From NCBI RefSeq assembly GCF_025399195.1, contig NW_026252114.1:124001-188000 (forward strand): DNA of 64,000 nucleotides, in the 5' to 3' direction. This document shows, in pieces, positions 44,795-56,721 of the stretch (the stretch's first letter is position 1; the number at the start of each line of letters is the position of its first letter). The position numbers and the translations under genes were made by a program. The notes under the pieces were generated by a model. The model searched no databases. It was not told the DNA's origin and worked only from the letters and a program-made list of their open reading frames with translations. Source of the DNA: Umbelopsis ramanniana AG (Eukaryota; Mucoromycota; Umbelopsidomycetes; Umbelopsidales; Umbelopsidaceae).

Positions 44795-45827
44795 GGAAAT
44801 TCAGGGTTCAAATGCGTGTGTAATAATGTTGAAAAGTATAGATGGTGGGTTAAAGGAAAGGAAAAGTAAATTTAGCTGCAAAGTTTTGGGTGACGCTGGA
44901 AACACAAAAACACTGAAAAAAATTGCCTCGACATCTGCGAGTGCTTCTGATTGGCTCTTCGCTCCCAGTACGACCTGTGGACCTGATCACACAAATTTCT
45001 GATAACACCAAAAAATCACAGGAAGCTCGTTGGGTAGGTGAACATACGAAATTATGGTAATTATATATCAAAAGAAACTTCTTTGCAGTTCTATAGCTGC
45101 TGCTCAGCTCCTGCAATGCCTTTTTGCAAAAAGCAACGGCAGTGATTACAGCGGTTTTCCCGGGATTTGAATACCTTGGAACTCAATCTCCACTTTCCCA
45201 AATTCCGTGTGTACAACAATGTAAGAATGTGGGTACTGCATAGAAAAAGGACAATAAAATAGAGAATGGTATAGCAGCTCATCCAACCCATCAACGACAG
45301 CAAAGAAAGGACTTTCGATCCGTTGTAATTTTTGAAACCCTCACTCCCTCATGTCTCCTTTTTTCCCTGTCAAGCACTTTCAAAGTGGTCAAATGAAACA
45401 TACACTGGCTGGGGTCCCGCAGAAATAGCTCAGCCATTATTTACAAGTACGGTTCATTTGCGATATAAGCGGCGACCTCACGTTTTGATATCCTGTGATC
45501 ACTCGGACCCTTGCGTACTAAAGAACAAACATTGACCTGTGCGTCTGGGAGAAAAATAGAAGAAAGGCGAGCCCTGTTCTACGTTCATATACCTCATGCT
45601 TTACAAACGCTCGCAACCATGGCCCTTTGACCCCCTGGAGTGCCATCAACCGCGTCCCTTAAAGGCTTTATTTCCTGCTCTGCACTTTTTGAGCGGTCTG
45701 GCCGCTAAATGTGCCATCGACATAAGCATGCCATCGTACTGAGACATGAATCAGCTTGTTTATTTCTTCGACCTCACTTTACTTCTTATCATTCCGAAGC
45801 CATAGAACAGAAAATCAAAATTGTATT
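44795..45827. other. Divergent intergenic region between two surface-protein genes
   Basis: About 1 kb, with short unsupported frames only. Serves as promoter space for the membrane protein to the left and the WSC protein to the right. Confidence 0.4.
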
Positions 45828-46581
45828 ATGCAAAGGATACTGCTGATATACTTGTATCTAGCTTCTTTGTTTGTACATATAATTGCGTATCATTACATAG
45901 GCTGTTATCAGGACAGTTTGAGCAAACCTTTGTTCAATGGTCTTGGCCAAAAAGGTCCATACATCGATTTAGATCTCTCTACAGCGGCATGCGTCGACTA
46001 TTGCGCTCAACGCAAGTTCTCTTACATGGCTGTGCAAGATGGTATCATGTGCTATTGCTCCAACGTACTGCCAACGGTAAGAACTGTCAATTGGCCGACC
46101 AAAAAGTTTATCATGCTATTAATCCTTCTCATACGCTGTTTGATAAAATACCTTTATCGCTGTACAGAAAACTCCCGTCAACAACAGTTACTGCGATGTG
46201 TCGTGCCCCAACGATGCTGTGGAGCAGTGTGGTGGTTTAGCATACGACTCTGTTTACTCAAGTTTTGTTCCAGATCACGCTTCATCGCACGACTCAGTTC
46301 CAAAATTTCTATCGCCACAAATGCCTGCCACCATCGAACAGCGTCGCCCGGTTCCACCATACATTGTGGTAATCTATTGCGTTGTTGGAATTATTGTAAT
46401 GTGTTTCTTGGCGTTCTTGATATACACCTGGAGAACAGTTCGAAAGCATACTGTACCCCTGGAGGAGACAAAAGAACTTGAGAAGTGCGAGCCACGCTCC
46501 CTTTGGTCGTCTATGCAATTGTTCGTTGACAGGTTTCGGCTATGTACAACTAGGAGGGGGAAGATGGCTGCCACTGTATGA
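45828..46581 (+). CDS. WSC-domain single-pass membrane protein
   Basis: Two exons, 45828-46076 and 46168-46581, 220 aa. Signal peptide (RILLIYLYLASLFVHIIAY), then one WSC domain at about 22-110: YIGCYQDSLSKPLFNG, CVDYCAQRKFSYMAVQDG, MCYCSNVLP, and after the intron YCDVSCPNDAVEQCGGLAYDSVY. A Pro/Ser linker, one transmembrane helix (YIVVIYCVVGIIVMCFLAFLIYTW) and a short basic cytosolic tail follow. WSC proteins are wall-stress sensors or carbohydrate-binding surface proteins. The Ser/Thr-rich rod of the yeast Wsc sensors is nearly absent, so a sensor function is less certain. Confidence 0.88.
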
Positions 46582-46879
46582 TTTGCAGTACTTATCATGG
46601 AGATTGGTTATTATCTTCCTATTGCCATCTGATATGAACCTATCCTTGATGAACAGTTACTGATCAGAAGGTATACGGACATAGACTGACGTCCATAGAA
46701 CAACTCTCTAGCCTGGTGAAGAGATATTTAGGCACAATCATTATGTAAATTACTAATTGCGGGATATCGATACATCAAACGACAACGAACACAGTAAAAT
46801 TTCCCTTTAATTCTGCCACTTTCAATTTTTTTGGGTGCCTGTTCTCTGTTCTGCGGGGTGCGATCAATGCTAATCCTCC

Positions 46880-48711
46880 ATGTCCGATCAGCAATCACTC
46901 GACACCGCGTTCATAGCAACGCGATACTCAGAGTACAAGCAGAACTACTTCAAGATAGGAAGGGAGGAAGTGGTGTGTAGTTTATTTGGCTTGGCTTCTG
47001 AAACCACGTCTACTTTGCGCATTCACTGAGCTATGCTTTTGAATCATAGAGTCCTGTCATTACCCCCGCAATATGGGCCGAAATGTCGCTTAATGATCGT
47101 GCAATGTAAGGAATATTAAGACGAATTCTAATATCATGAGCCCACATGAGTAAACCTTTAGCATATCCAATTAGAGTCGCTCTATGTGATCTGTTCACGT
47201 TGTATCATCAATGTAACCGCGACGCCACTCTTTCATCAAAGTTTGTCAAGTCTTGCGTCAGGACTATAGGAAATGAAGCTGTGATCAATGAAGTAAAACC
47301 TATGCTTCCAATACTCGTGGAGTGGTTTATTGAACTCGATGGTAATAATGAAATATCATCATTGGAGGTAAGGTGTCTGGGCAAACGGTTGGTGTTTCTG
47401 TTCATGCCTATTGTTAATGATGTACGTGATAGCCGTTGATTAGAAGCTTCGTTTATCTTCCTACTCGAGCAATTCTTTTGGACAGCATACTGGTATATGA
47501 TGAAACGACGTTTACGAGGGTATGTGGGATCGAACCGTTTGTCTCATTAGTTATTACCTGCTTACCCCATGGCTCCCTTCTAAGATTGTAGATACTCTAC
47601 TCCAAATTGCAAGTAATGGCTCTAGCCAGCTTACTTTTTTCATAAGGTAAATAGATCGAACTTTATAAAGCAACTTCAATCGCGATCGACAAGTTTTGAC
47701 AGTACCATAGTGAAAATCTGTACGCGTTGGTTCAAAAATACCCAAGCTACGCATTGTCCGTCAGGTTCAAGCTAGTCCAGGCTCAATTACTCCCAGATCT
47801 CGCTCTTCGATTGACGATAACACATATTCACGACGAGGTAAAATAGCAATGGTCTATATAATGTGGAAAGGAAATGCCGCTAATGAAAGACACATTGAAA
47901 AACAAGGTAAACTTCTTGAATGGTGAGCTTGCGGGATTACCGTCTTGGATCCTATCGCAATCAACCAACATCGCTCCACTAATTACCACCATGAAAAACA
48001 AACTTTTTGAGTTGGCTAAGGAACAAACAGTAAGCGAATTGCTTATCTATGGCATGTCTATAATGCTATACTGACATCGATGAATTTTTGCAAGACCAAG
48101 GAATCTCCAACTCAATTAGAAATGGCAAAAATAATGCGAGCTATCATAGGGTTACTTGGATTCTTTGGTATTAAAGCAACCGAAGAACAGTATAAAGTGT
48201 GCTTTGATGTTATTCGAAATTCAAACACTGAAAGGTACGTTACATTTAGACTGTACGAATAATGAAAGCAGTCAATAACCCATACCACGTTTAGGACTAT
48301 GGAGCTTAGCCTCTGCTTCATATTGATATGTGCTGAGCAGGTTCTACGGCTACCTCTTGTGAGTTAACGTAGTTCTAAAACCTAACAAATTCTATCCTTA
48401 CTGACCATCCACTTTAGCGAGAACGCAACGGTCTGTTAAAACACGTACTGGAGTCAACTGTGACAGAGATGCCGGCACTAATAGCAGTAGAATTTGCTGC
48501 AAACCAAATTTTGCAAGTGGAGGAAATGGTACGAGAGAAGCTGAAAATGGGAATCATGATACGTAAGGCTTCAAATTTCCACCTATGTGATAAGGTGTTT
48601 AGTCGCTCACTTTGCGTTACAGCAAAATTATACTTGTTTGAAATGCAGAAGCTTTTCAAGACGCTCGAAGTTGATATATATGCCAAGTTCCGTCAAACGC
48701 AGGAGGAGTGA
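46880..48711 (+). CDS. Integrator complex subunit 2 (INTS2)-like helical-repeat protein, short form
   Basis: Ten exons proposed: 46880-46972, 47050-47105, 47151-47341, 47444-47519, 47551-47646, 47711-47837, 47907-48029, 48095-48234, 48295-48358, 48418-48711; 419 aa. All alpha-helical, no signal or membrane segment. Several stretches match, in the same order, what is remembered of animal INTS2: KYPSYALSVRFKLVQAQLLPDLAL resembles its NPSQALKVR..HLPGLGVAL, GLLGFFGIKATEEQ resembles GIAGLKPTEEE, and MPALIAVEFAANQILQVEEM with KLKMGIMIRKASNFHLCDKVF resembles the later block ending GMKIVIKPSSLSRMKTIF. Animal INTS2 is about three times longer. Borders of exons 3 and 7 are the least certain (weak GTAATA donor; an alternative start at 47871). 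Confidence 0.7.
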
Positions 48712-48921
48712 TTATAATATACACTATGGTTTTATGTATGTACATTGACAAGAACTTTAAACACATGTAAAATAAGAAACCCATAATGCTATTATGTGTA
48801 TGCTACAATGGAGGATTGATTGTATGTGATATATGCAGGCGTGGTATGAGGGATCCGAGAATAAATAGTGTATTGCGTTGGGGTTCGCAAAGCAACGCAG
48901 CGCAGTGCGACGTTCCAGAGG

Positions 48922-50643
48922 TTATGCCATAAAGTCGTCGTCTTCGTATATTTCATCCCTAACCGCCAAGCATTCTTTAGCTGTTAAAATCGCTTACAGT
49001 AGAAAGCTATGTCAGGGCTAACAATGACAATGCTCACCAGTTAATACCAGATACATCATCATCTCCGTTAAACTTTGCTTGCTCTGAAGCTCCCCGTTGT
49101 TCCTCCAAACCCTTCATTGGTGCTGTTTGATCAATCGATCATAATGTCAATACCCGCAAAGCAGAGAGTGCCTATCAGTCTTTTCATACACTCACATTTT
49201 AATTGCTCAGACGTTGATGTTGAAATTGATTTCGCTTTTGCTTTCTCTTCTTTCAACCTTTTCGCTTCTCGTGCTGCCTTAATCAAGCTGTCGAATTCCG
49301 AACCGTATTTACGCTGTAATAGAAGGAAGGTCAAGGATTTACGTGTGCAACGTACATCTATCTATCTATTGTGCATGCATTGCTACGAGTGCTTCAAAAA
49401 GGATATTGTGCTGTTCAATGCCATCTTGGTTGATCTTTTCCTCCGTCACGATGGCAAGTCTTCCCTCTTGTTCCAGCAACCTTTTCCGTAATACTTTGAC
49501 GTCCACCGGGTCTGTTGAATCTACGTTTGCATTATACAAGGAGATCCATTCCTTATGTCTCTTTATGAGAGTGCTTTTGTCTCCCTTGTCGGGCAACCCG
49601 AGCTCCTATTCACCAACGTGCTTAGTATATCGTACACCGGTCGCCTAGGTTAACCAATTCCATTATCAACTTACCCTCAACACCTTGCGTAAGCCCACCG
49701 GCGTTTCCAGATTGTACACTATTTTTTGTGGCTTCTTTCCAAGATCTACTGCCTTTTTCATCCGCGTCCTGTGGATTCGGCGTGAGTTTACGAGCTAAAT
49801 ACATATAATGAATGAAATGTCGCACTTACAGAGACTTGCTCGTTGAAGGCTGATGTACACCAAACATGACTGGTTTCTTTGCTGATGGTGATGGACTGGA
49901 CGAGGTAGAAGATGGCTTATCCAGCGAGGGATCTGGCTTACCCTGTTCGCAGAGATCCCAATGTTGATTTAAATGATTCAGGTCTATCTTCCTATGGCAG
50001 ATATGGCAGTCTACTCTGGTATCTTTCATAGAAAAGGAGACACGTTTCAATTACGGTCTGTATCTCAGAAAGGTTTTCTTTAGGGTTCAGTTCATTTACC
50101 TTCTGGCACTGGCGGTGGTGCTTCAGCTGAAGTTTGCGAGGCGGACCTCCGTGATGAGCTTCGAGTTTGGCGAGCTGGGGGCGAACGCTCATCACCATCC
50201 GTCGGTTGACTCAACGACGTATCCATGGGACTATCTGACATTGTAACAGCATTTTTATCACGCTCGTTGGCTTGCTTCAGTTGTCCCTCTAAGTCGAGAA
50301 TCGATTTTCTAGGATCGTACCCGAGATTGCGTCAACCATAGTCGTGCCGTTTTACCTCCATAAATACTTCACCTTACCTGTTGTTCTTCCATACACTGAC
50401 CAGGTTGTCCACCACATAATTATTATGTAGACTTGTTTCTACGGAATGTGTGCGACAGGATGGGCAGCACTGCTCGACAGTAAGCGATCGCCGTATACAT
50501 AGAGAACAGAATGTGTGCGAGCATGTTTTCAAAATCATAGCTGTTTGGAAAAACTCTGAGCAGATTGGACATCGAAGATGTTCGTCGACACCTTCAAATG
50601 CAGGGTTTGCGAAATCTGTGGGATCATCGAAGTCTTCGTCCAT
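48922..50643 (-). CDS. RAD18: Postreplication-repair E3 ubiquitin ligase Rad18
   Basis: Eight exons on the minus strand, 50643-50378, 50308-50100, 50022-49830, 49768-49675, 49605-49387, 49313-49196, 49122-49048 and 48980-48922, 410 aa. RING finger at about 22-62 (LRCPICSEFFQTAMILKTC, HTFCSLCIRR, CCPSCR), UBZ4-type zinc finger at about 162-185 (VDCHICHRKIDLNHLNQHWDLC, C-x2-C..H-x3-C) and a SAP domain at about 235-275 (KIVYNLETPVGLRKVLR then ELGLPDKGDKSTLIKRHKEW, split by an intron), followed by an Arg/Lys-rich coiled stretch. Rad18 with Rad6 monoubiquitinates PCNA at stalled forks. The C-terminus ends acidic (DEIYEDDDFMA). Tail-to-tail with the INTS2-like gene, 210 bp apart. Confidence 0.93.
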
Positions 50644-51193
50644 AGTAATATTTGTCACGTCCTGATCTAAAAAAAAAAGTTGCAATTCCACTTACAATTT
50701 TTATGTAGTATTTGACTTTGGTACGCGTCGGGAAATTGACTAAACGTCAAATTCAACCGGTGTGATGGACGATCCCTACCTACCCTTCACACCTACCTTA
50801 TGTTCATGTAGAGAAGCCAGAGAGCCATTAAATCGCCTATCAAGTAGGCTATCAGACGGAAATGTATGGGTAAACATATGCCATACTTGTGGTGATACAT
50901 GTAAAGCTTAATGCTAGAGCAATGGATAAGTAGACTTCACAAAAACCATTTTTCTCCCCATGCCATAAATTGGTCTCGCACACTATTCTACCAGTGATCT
51001 CTATACTCCATTATGCTTTTCATACACAACTTTTCCTCGATAACAGTACAATTCTATTATTCTTTTAAAAAAAAAATTAACAAACGAAAAAATTTACATG
51101 ATAGCGGTATCTACTTATTCAAGGATATTTAAAACGAATTAAAATGTTGTAGTTAACTCTACAATATGAGCAACTGTACAGTAAAGGGTATCA
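50644..51193. other. Intergenic region upstream of RAD18
   Basis: 550 bp with the RAD18 promoter and 3' flank of the DUF1206 gene, which lies in the same orientation upstream. AT-rich; no coding signal. Confidence 0.4.
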
Positions 51194-52670
51194 TCAGAGA
51201 TCCAGGCTGGACCTAGTTTTCGCACTTTTCTGCATTTCGAGCTGTGTGCGTCTTAGATTGTCTTCGTCAGATTTCAACCCCTTCAATGCTGCCTTCTTTT
51301 GTTCCTTCTTTTCCTTCTTCATTCTTTGTATTTCCTCTTCAGCTCCTTGAGGGTCACGATCAGGGTCAACGCCATGCTCTCCCAATTCAATGTCTCTTTC
51401 CGGTGTACGATTTGGAGGAGGAGTTGGGAAGTACTTGTAATGAGCATTGGAAATGGCAAAGACGCCATATATTACCAGTCCAACCCCAAGAATGACGAGG
51501 AAAAATTTGCCACCGTCATTGGTATTCAGTGTACTGATACTCTTGGCAACTACGCTGACATTGCCGCTTGGAATGGGATCTTTCAATGTCTTCCACATGA
51601 ACGCTGAAACTAAGCAAAAGACACCAGCACGAGCTAAAAATCCAATGCGACCGGCGATATGGACTATCAAGGCTTCCCACTTGCGAGGAAAATCTGGCTC
51701 AGATGTTTTCAGATCCCGGATGAATCCACCACCAATACCATTGATGAGCTGGGTGATGGTGGCAATGATGAAAGCAACGCCTACGACGCCTAAGCCAGCC
51801 ATTCCGAGTTTAGTTGTCGCCCAACTTGCAGGAAACTGGTTGTTTGAAGCGGTTTGTGCCTGTTCTTCCGGTGTCTCGAAAATCATTTTTATAATGTAGT
51901 AGGTATATGCTGAACAATTTTGTCAGTAAATCGATTTGATAGAACAGTGTATGTTGGAGTCATTTGCTTACCGATATAAACAAGTCCTGATACGAACGGC
52001 GACAGTCGATAGCGGAAGAAATTCTTCTTTTTACTAAATGACTTGTCACTTCCTTGGCCGGTAACAGCTTCCCACATTCTATATGAAGATACAACAATTT
52101 TTTTTCTTTAGTACACGCATTCCATTAGCATAGACATGTCTCGGAATTTCTCTGATCTTTACCTCCAAATAATATATGTCAAAAGTCCAATGGCCATGAC
52201 GATTAAAACCGGTCTACCGATTCCGGGAATACCGCCAAGAAGCAGAAATGCTCCTTGAGGGCTTTCATTTCCAGTGCTGTTGTTGGGAGTTTCTTGGCCA
52301 CTGACATTTGTCAGAATAAGGACTCCAATAATTCTTTTTGGGCAAAATAAGTTAGGTCGTTGCAAATTTTTCAGTGCGGATCAACGGTCACTTACCCATA
52401 AACCATGCCTTTCGCGCAGAAGCCAACTTGACCAAAGATTCGTACGAGACGTCTATTCTTTGAGCTGACTCCACCTGTCCAGCGACTGCGTCTTTTCTCT
52501 TCCTGCTTTTCAGTGGCGGCTGGCTCGCTATTGGGATCTGAGCTATCTACATCATGGCTGGCTTGATCCATATCAACGACATGCTGTGCTGTGGCATTCT
52601 TTTCGCTTTCTTCTTGGGCATTGTCATGCACTGATCGCTTCCTGTTGAGGCTGAATGGGAGGAAGCGCAT
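51194..52670 (-). CDS. DUF1206-type integral membrane protein
   Basis: Four exons on the minus strand, 52670-52396, 52333-52163, 52078-51972 and 51909-51194, 422 aa. A polar N-terminus is followed by at least six hydrophobic segments arranged as internal repeats, each opening with a GFCAKGMVYGIIGVLIL- or GFLARAGVFCLVSAFMW-like helix after a basic stretch (RRLVRIFGQV, HIAGRI), as in the bacterial DUF1206 family. Others are GIPGIGRPVLIVMAIGLLTYIIW, MAGLGVVGVAFIIATITQLING and FFLVILGVGLVIYGVFAI. The last 80 residues are a charged coiled coil (EEEIQRMKKEKKEQKK). Function of the family is unknown. Confidence 0.82.
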
Positions 52671-55056
52671 TATGAGTTTGGTAGATTGGAAAGGACTCCT
52701 TTTGCCCCAGTTGAGACAAAAAGGAGATTCATTATATACGCAATTTGTAAACTATGATGAAATCGACAATCATTATTTCCAAATTTGGCATGCGGTCATT
52801 CCAAATCCCCCGCCAGTAACATAATGCCTGTGAATCTGCCAAGCACCAGTCATTTTTCGCTCTTTATTTTACTACAGTGCTGTGAAACAGAAACTCTGGA
52901 TAAACTGAACCGGAAATGGTGTTGACCTCGCTACTCTTCTCAGATGGCATTTCCTTGATGATACATTTGTGGAGACCTGATTCAGTGCCACCAACCTTTC
53001 ATACAAATCCTTCATGTCGTTCGTAAATCATTTGGATCACAGGCAGACAATCGTAGTTACCAATAAGCTATATTGAGAGCCTTTAGTGAAATTGTTGGTA
53101 CCTTGAATCATCGAAAGGAAGTTTCCGTCACTCGAGTGGTTAACTAATTTAGGCGGCGAAGGTCAATTTCTAGATCAGGAAGTACTCGGAGTGGCCCGAT
53201 TAAATAAATCAAACAATTCTTAGGTGATGCAAAGCAAAATAGACCAGACAACAGTAAACAAGAACTGCCACTACTTGAATTCAAAGTAACGTTGCTTCGT
53301 AATTACCATGTACCTTGCTATACATTGCAAGACGTGCAAACAAAACTTTGAATCTCAGATCAATCCAGCGAGACCCTCCGATGAGGTACGCTCATCTGTT
53401 CCTGAGCTGGTCTCTCTTGATCAGAGCATGAACCAGGAAACTCCCAAAATATGTCTGTCCATGATCGAGATTAAGTAAACCTGTTTCTGCTAGCGGTTAT
53501 AGGTAGTTCCAGATAGAGTTTGTGTACACGTTACCATAGGTCTCGAACGCGACTATACCGATTTGGATTTGGCTGCAGGATGTTTACAATGACAGGTAGC
53601 TTAGAAATAGAACAATTTGCATATATGCTTTGCTACTGAAAGTGTCATTAGCTATAGATACCATTTCTTTCACTACTTACAGCGTTCTGTTATCGTAAAA
53701 AGATGAAATTTGTGGAAAGAACACTGTAGAAATTGAGAGCAATGCGTCATCCAAAAATTTTTCCTAGTTGCCAGTCTCGGAATTCTATCAGCTTGGACAA
53801 CGAAAACACGAGCATTAGCTCACTAATATTGTCACTACCGGACGATACAATCGGCATTGAGCCAAGACGTACTGATAAATCAAAGACACCACGTCTATGT
53901 GGCATTGAGGCGAAACGCCCGGCTAACGAAAATATGATTTTCTTGGTTCAAAGCCTGGTTGTGAGTGCAGCTAATGGTAAGAGAGCAAATATTGTATAAC
54001 ATTGGGCGTAACAGCAAAATGGAAAGAAAGGGATCAGAAGCATTGTTGTTACTTCAGTTGACGGGGTCTTACTTCCGCCTCAGCAACACGGACCAATGTA
54101 ATATCATCATTGTGCCTTCCAGACGATACAAGTGTCGAACTTGATCGAGTGCAATAAGCGACTCTCACGTGCCCGAGAATGTGTAACCCAACGAGTCACC
54201 TACGTCTGGGATTTAAAAGTCCGATTTAGTACACTACCCATTTTTTGTTGTTGAATATACTGTTTTAAGACTCCTGCTGTGTCGTCTCAGACGCAAGATA
54301 TTGGTTAATGAGCCATAATGGATACTTTGCATTAAATTAAATGCTTTGTATACTTTGGCAAATGAATTTCATACATTCAGCGCACCACATGAGAGCCTAA
54401 TGACAGGCTGCAATCCACAAAGGTGACATCTCAATTCTTAGAATTGTCTTTATTTACAAAATACTATGTCTAGGCAATTGAACTACATGCAATGAAAAAG
54501 AGGATACTCCACGCTATATTATGATATGAAAAAGTTAAGCGTTATATACTTATCCACCATAATGCGAGAGACTTTGTTTATGGTGCAGACAGGAAGCGAA
54601 TGTACGCTGCAGTATAGGGGTGGCTCTTTATCATACGACTCCTCCATCTTTGACCTTTCATGATGCTATGGATACTGATGACAAAACCATTATGTGGGAA
54701 GCCATAGATGGACTCGGCGGCGCTCATGTGGTCACACGCAATACTGGACCCTGAACAATCTGGCCAGATTTGCAGGTCCGAATGACCGTGTGCCAGGATG
54801 GGCTACTTCTCAGCTATATTAAATCAAGCAGATGCGATTCAAGTGATTAAGAGGGTGCTATTGATCGCCCATACCTTTCACCATAACCAATGTGACAATA
54901 CCTGGTTATCGCGTCTCTGGGACAAATTTTGATGGAACAATGCAGTCCATTATGAGCCAATAAAACGAAGCCGCGTCTTTATGGTCTGCCTTTCAAAATT
55001 TAAATAAAACGCCCCTCAAGTAACCCACTTGCCCTTTGCAATTACCGAGTAAAACG
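52671..55056. other. 2.4-kb gene-poor interval with possible gene remnants
   Basis: No complete gene recognised. Short protein-like frames are scattered here: an ATG at 53308 opens a peptide with a zinc-ribbon-like HCKTCKQNF and could splice (GTACGC donor at 53386) to a 29-codon frame at 53503-53592; an ATG at 53742 opens an 85-codon frame. They may be remnants of one decayed gene or chance. CACGTG lies near 54168. Confidence 0.4.
53308..53592 (+). pseudogene. Possible small gene or remnant with CxxC motif
   Basis: Tentative exons 53308-53385 and 53503-53592, both phase 0, would encode 55 aa starting MYLAIHCKTCKQNF and ending LDLAAGCLQ. The CKTC pair and a lone later Cys resemble half a zinc ribbon. 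No homologue recognised and no clear promoter. It could equally be a fragment of a larger decayed gene continuing to about 53999. Confidence 0.2.
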
Positions 55057-56721
55057 ATGAAACTTTCACTACTGACTTTATTGGGTGCCACTCTCTTGGC
55101 AACAAGCACTGAAGCGCTCTATGATAGGAATGGCCCAGTTGTACAACTTACTGCAAAGAACTTCAACGAGGAAGTGATGAACAACGGGGTAAGGATTAGA
55201 TCTCTGTTGTGTCATGTTAGTAGGCAATGCCTAATACTTGACCTTTACAGCACTTAGTGGCAGTTGAATTCTATGCTCCATGGTGTGGACATTGTCAAAG
55301 GTTGGAAATTGGTCAAGATTGAACGCCATTTTCGAATGCTCCCGGCTAACTGTTTGATTCTCCCAAACTGTGTGTAGATTAGCTCCCGCCTGGAAGAAGG
55401 CAGCTGCCAACCTTGGTGGCCTAGTCAAGGTGGCTGCCATTGATTGCGACGAAGATCAAAACAAGCCAATTTGCTCGCAATATGGCATCCAAGGATTCCC
55501 TACCATCAAGACATTTTCCCCTCGTGCCGACAAGAGCAAGAAGGGCAACAAAAGTGTCGGTGGTAAGTACTGAATTTACTACAAAACTTTTACTGAGAAC
55601 CATGGCATTAACTTTGTTCCATCCATGTTTCGAATTATGCAGACTATCAAGGTCCTCGTGAAGCAAAGCCCATTGTTGACTATTTACTCTCAGTGCAACC
55701 GTCTAATGTGCGATTCGTCAAAGGCGACGCCGCTGATGTGAAATCAAAGAAGTCCATTGCGCTAGACGATTTCTTGGATATTGATGTAAGGATTTAGACC
55801 AAAAGCAGAGAATTTCGCTTCCCAGAACTTACAACTGATGATTTTCTTCTTCCACAGAACTCAACATTGCCAAAAGCCCTTCTATTTACCGATAAGGCTA
55901 CCACCACCCCACTTTACAAGGCGCTCTCTGTCGACTTCCAAGATCGCATGCTTTTTGGTGAGGTGAAAAGCTCAGTCAAGAGAGCTGTTAATGAGTTTGG
56001 AGTCAATGGATTCCCTACACTAATTGTTCTAACTCCGGAATCTGGTGCAATCACCTATGGTGGTAAACTCAAACACGACGCTCTTTACAAATTCTTGGAG
56101 GAGCATGCAATTCCAGCACCCAGCAAAAAGAAGGGCGGTAACAGCCAAAAAAGCAAAACCAACGCTGAGGAACCTATCAAGGAAGCCGCAGAGGAGCCAT
56201 GTGAGTGAATGAATCTATGTAAAGGATCATATTAACGCAACACACTCATGCAATTTTTTTTCACTACAGTTGACCCCGCCGTTCCTAGACTGACTACCCA
56301 AAAAGACCTTTCTGAACACTGTCTGGATAAGAGCGGAATTTGTGTCATTGGCATTTTACCCACGGTTTTCAAGGAGGACGAGCGATCTGCATCAGAGCAG
56401 GCCGATGCTATCAAAGTGATGGAAGGGATCAAGAAAGCTGAACATGACAAGAATGGCAGACTCTCACCTTTTCTTTTCCAATGGGTTGAATCTGAACTTG
56501 GACAGGATATAGTCAGCAAATTCGACATGAGCCAAGACTATCCTACGCTAGTCGCAGTGAAGCCGAACAAAAACTTGTACAGACCCTATGTTGGCGCTTG
56601 GAGTGACGTTAGCATAAGGGCCTGGTTAGATATGATTTCTAATGGCAGACTTCCAGTTTGGGACTACAAAGGAGATCCTCAGATTAAGGCTGCTAGTCAG
56701 CCAGCAAGAGATGAATTGTAA
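55057..56721 (+). CDS. ER protein disulfide isomerase, Mpd1/PDIA6-like, with RDEL signal
   Basis: Six exons, 55057-55188, 55251-55300, 55378-55562, 55643-55785, 55858-56200 and 56270-56721, 434 aa. Signal peptide MKLSLLTLLGATLLATSTEA, then one active thioredoxin domain with VEFYAPWCGHCQRLAPAW (CGHC at residues 56-59) and GIQGFPTIKTF (cis-Pro). A second thioredoxin-like domain without active cysteines follows (LPKALLFTDK, FGVNGFPTLIVL), and a third region (CVIGILPTVFKED) resembles the C-terminal domain of P5-type isomerases. The protein ends ARDEL, an HDEL/KDEL-type ER retrieval signal. It oxidises and isomerises disulfides in secretory proteins. The second intron has an atypical GTTGGA donor. 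Confidence 0.92.

Noticed and set aside
47871-47906. Possible 36-nt extension of exon 7 in the INTS2-like gene
   Set aside because: Would need a 33-nt intron, shorter than any other in the window, and adds residues not expected at this point of the family.
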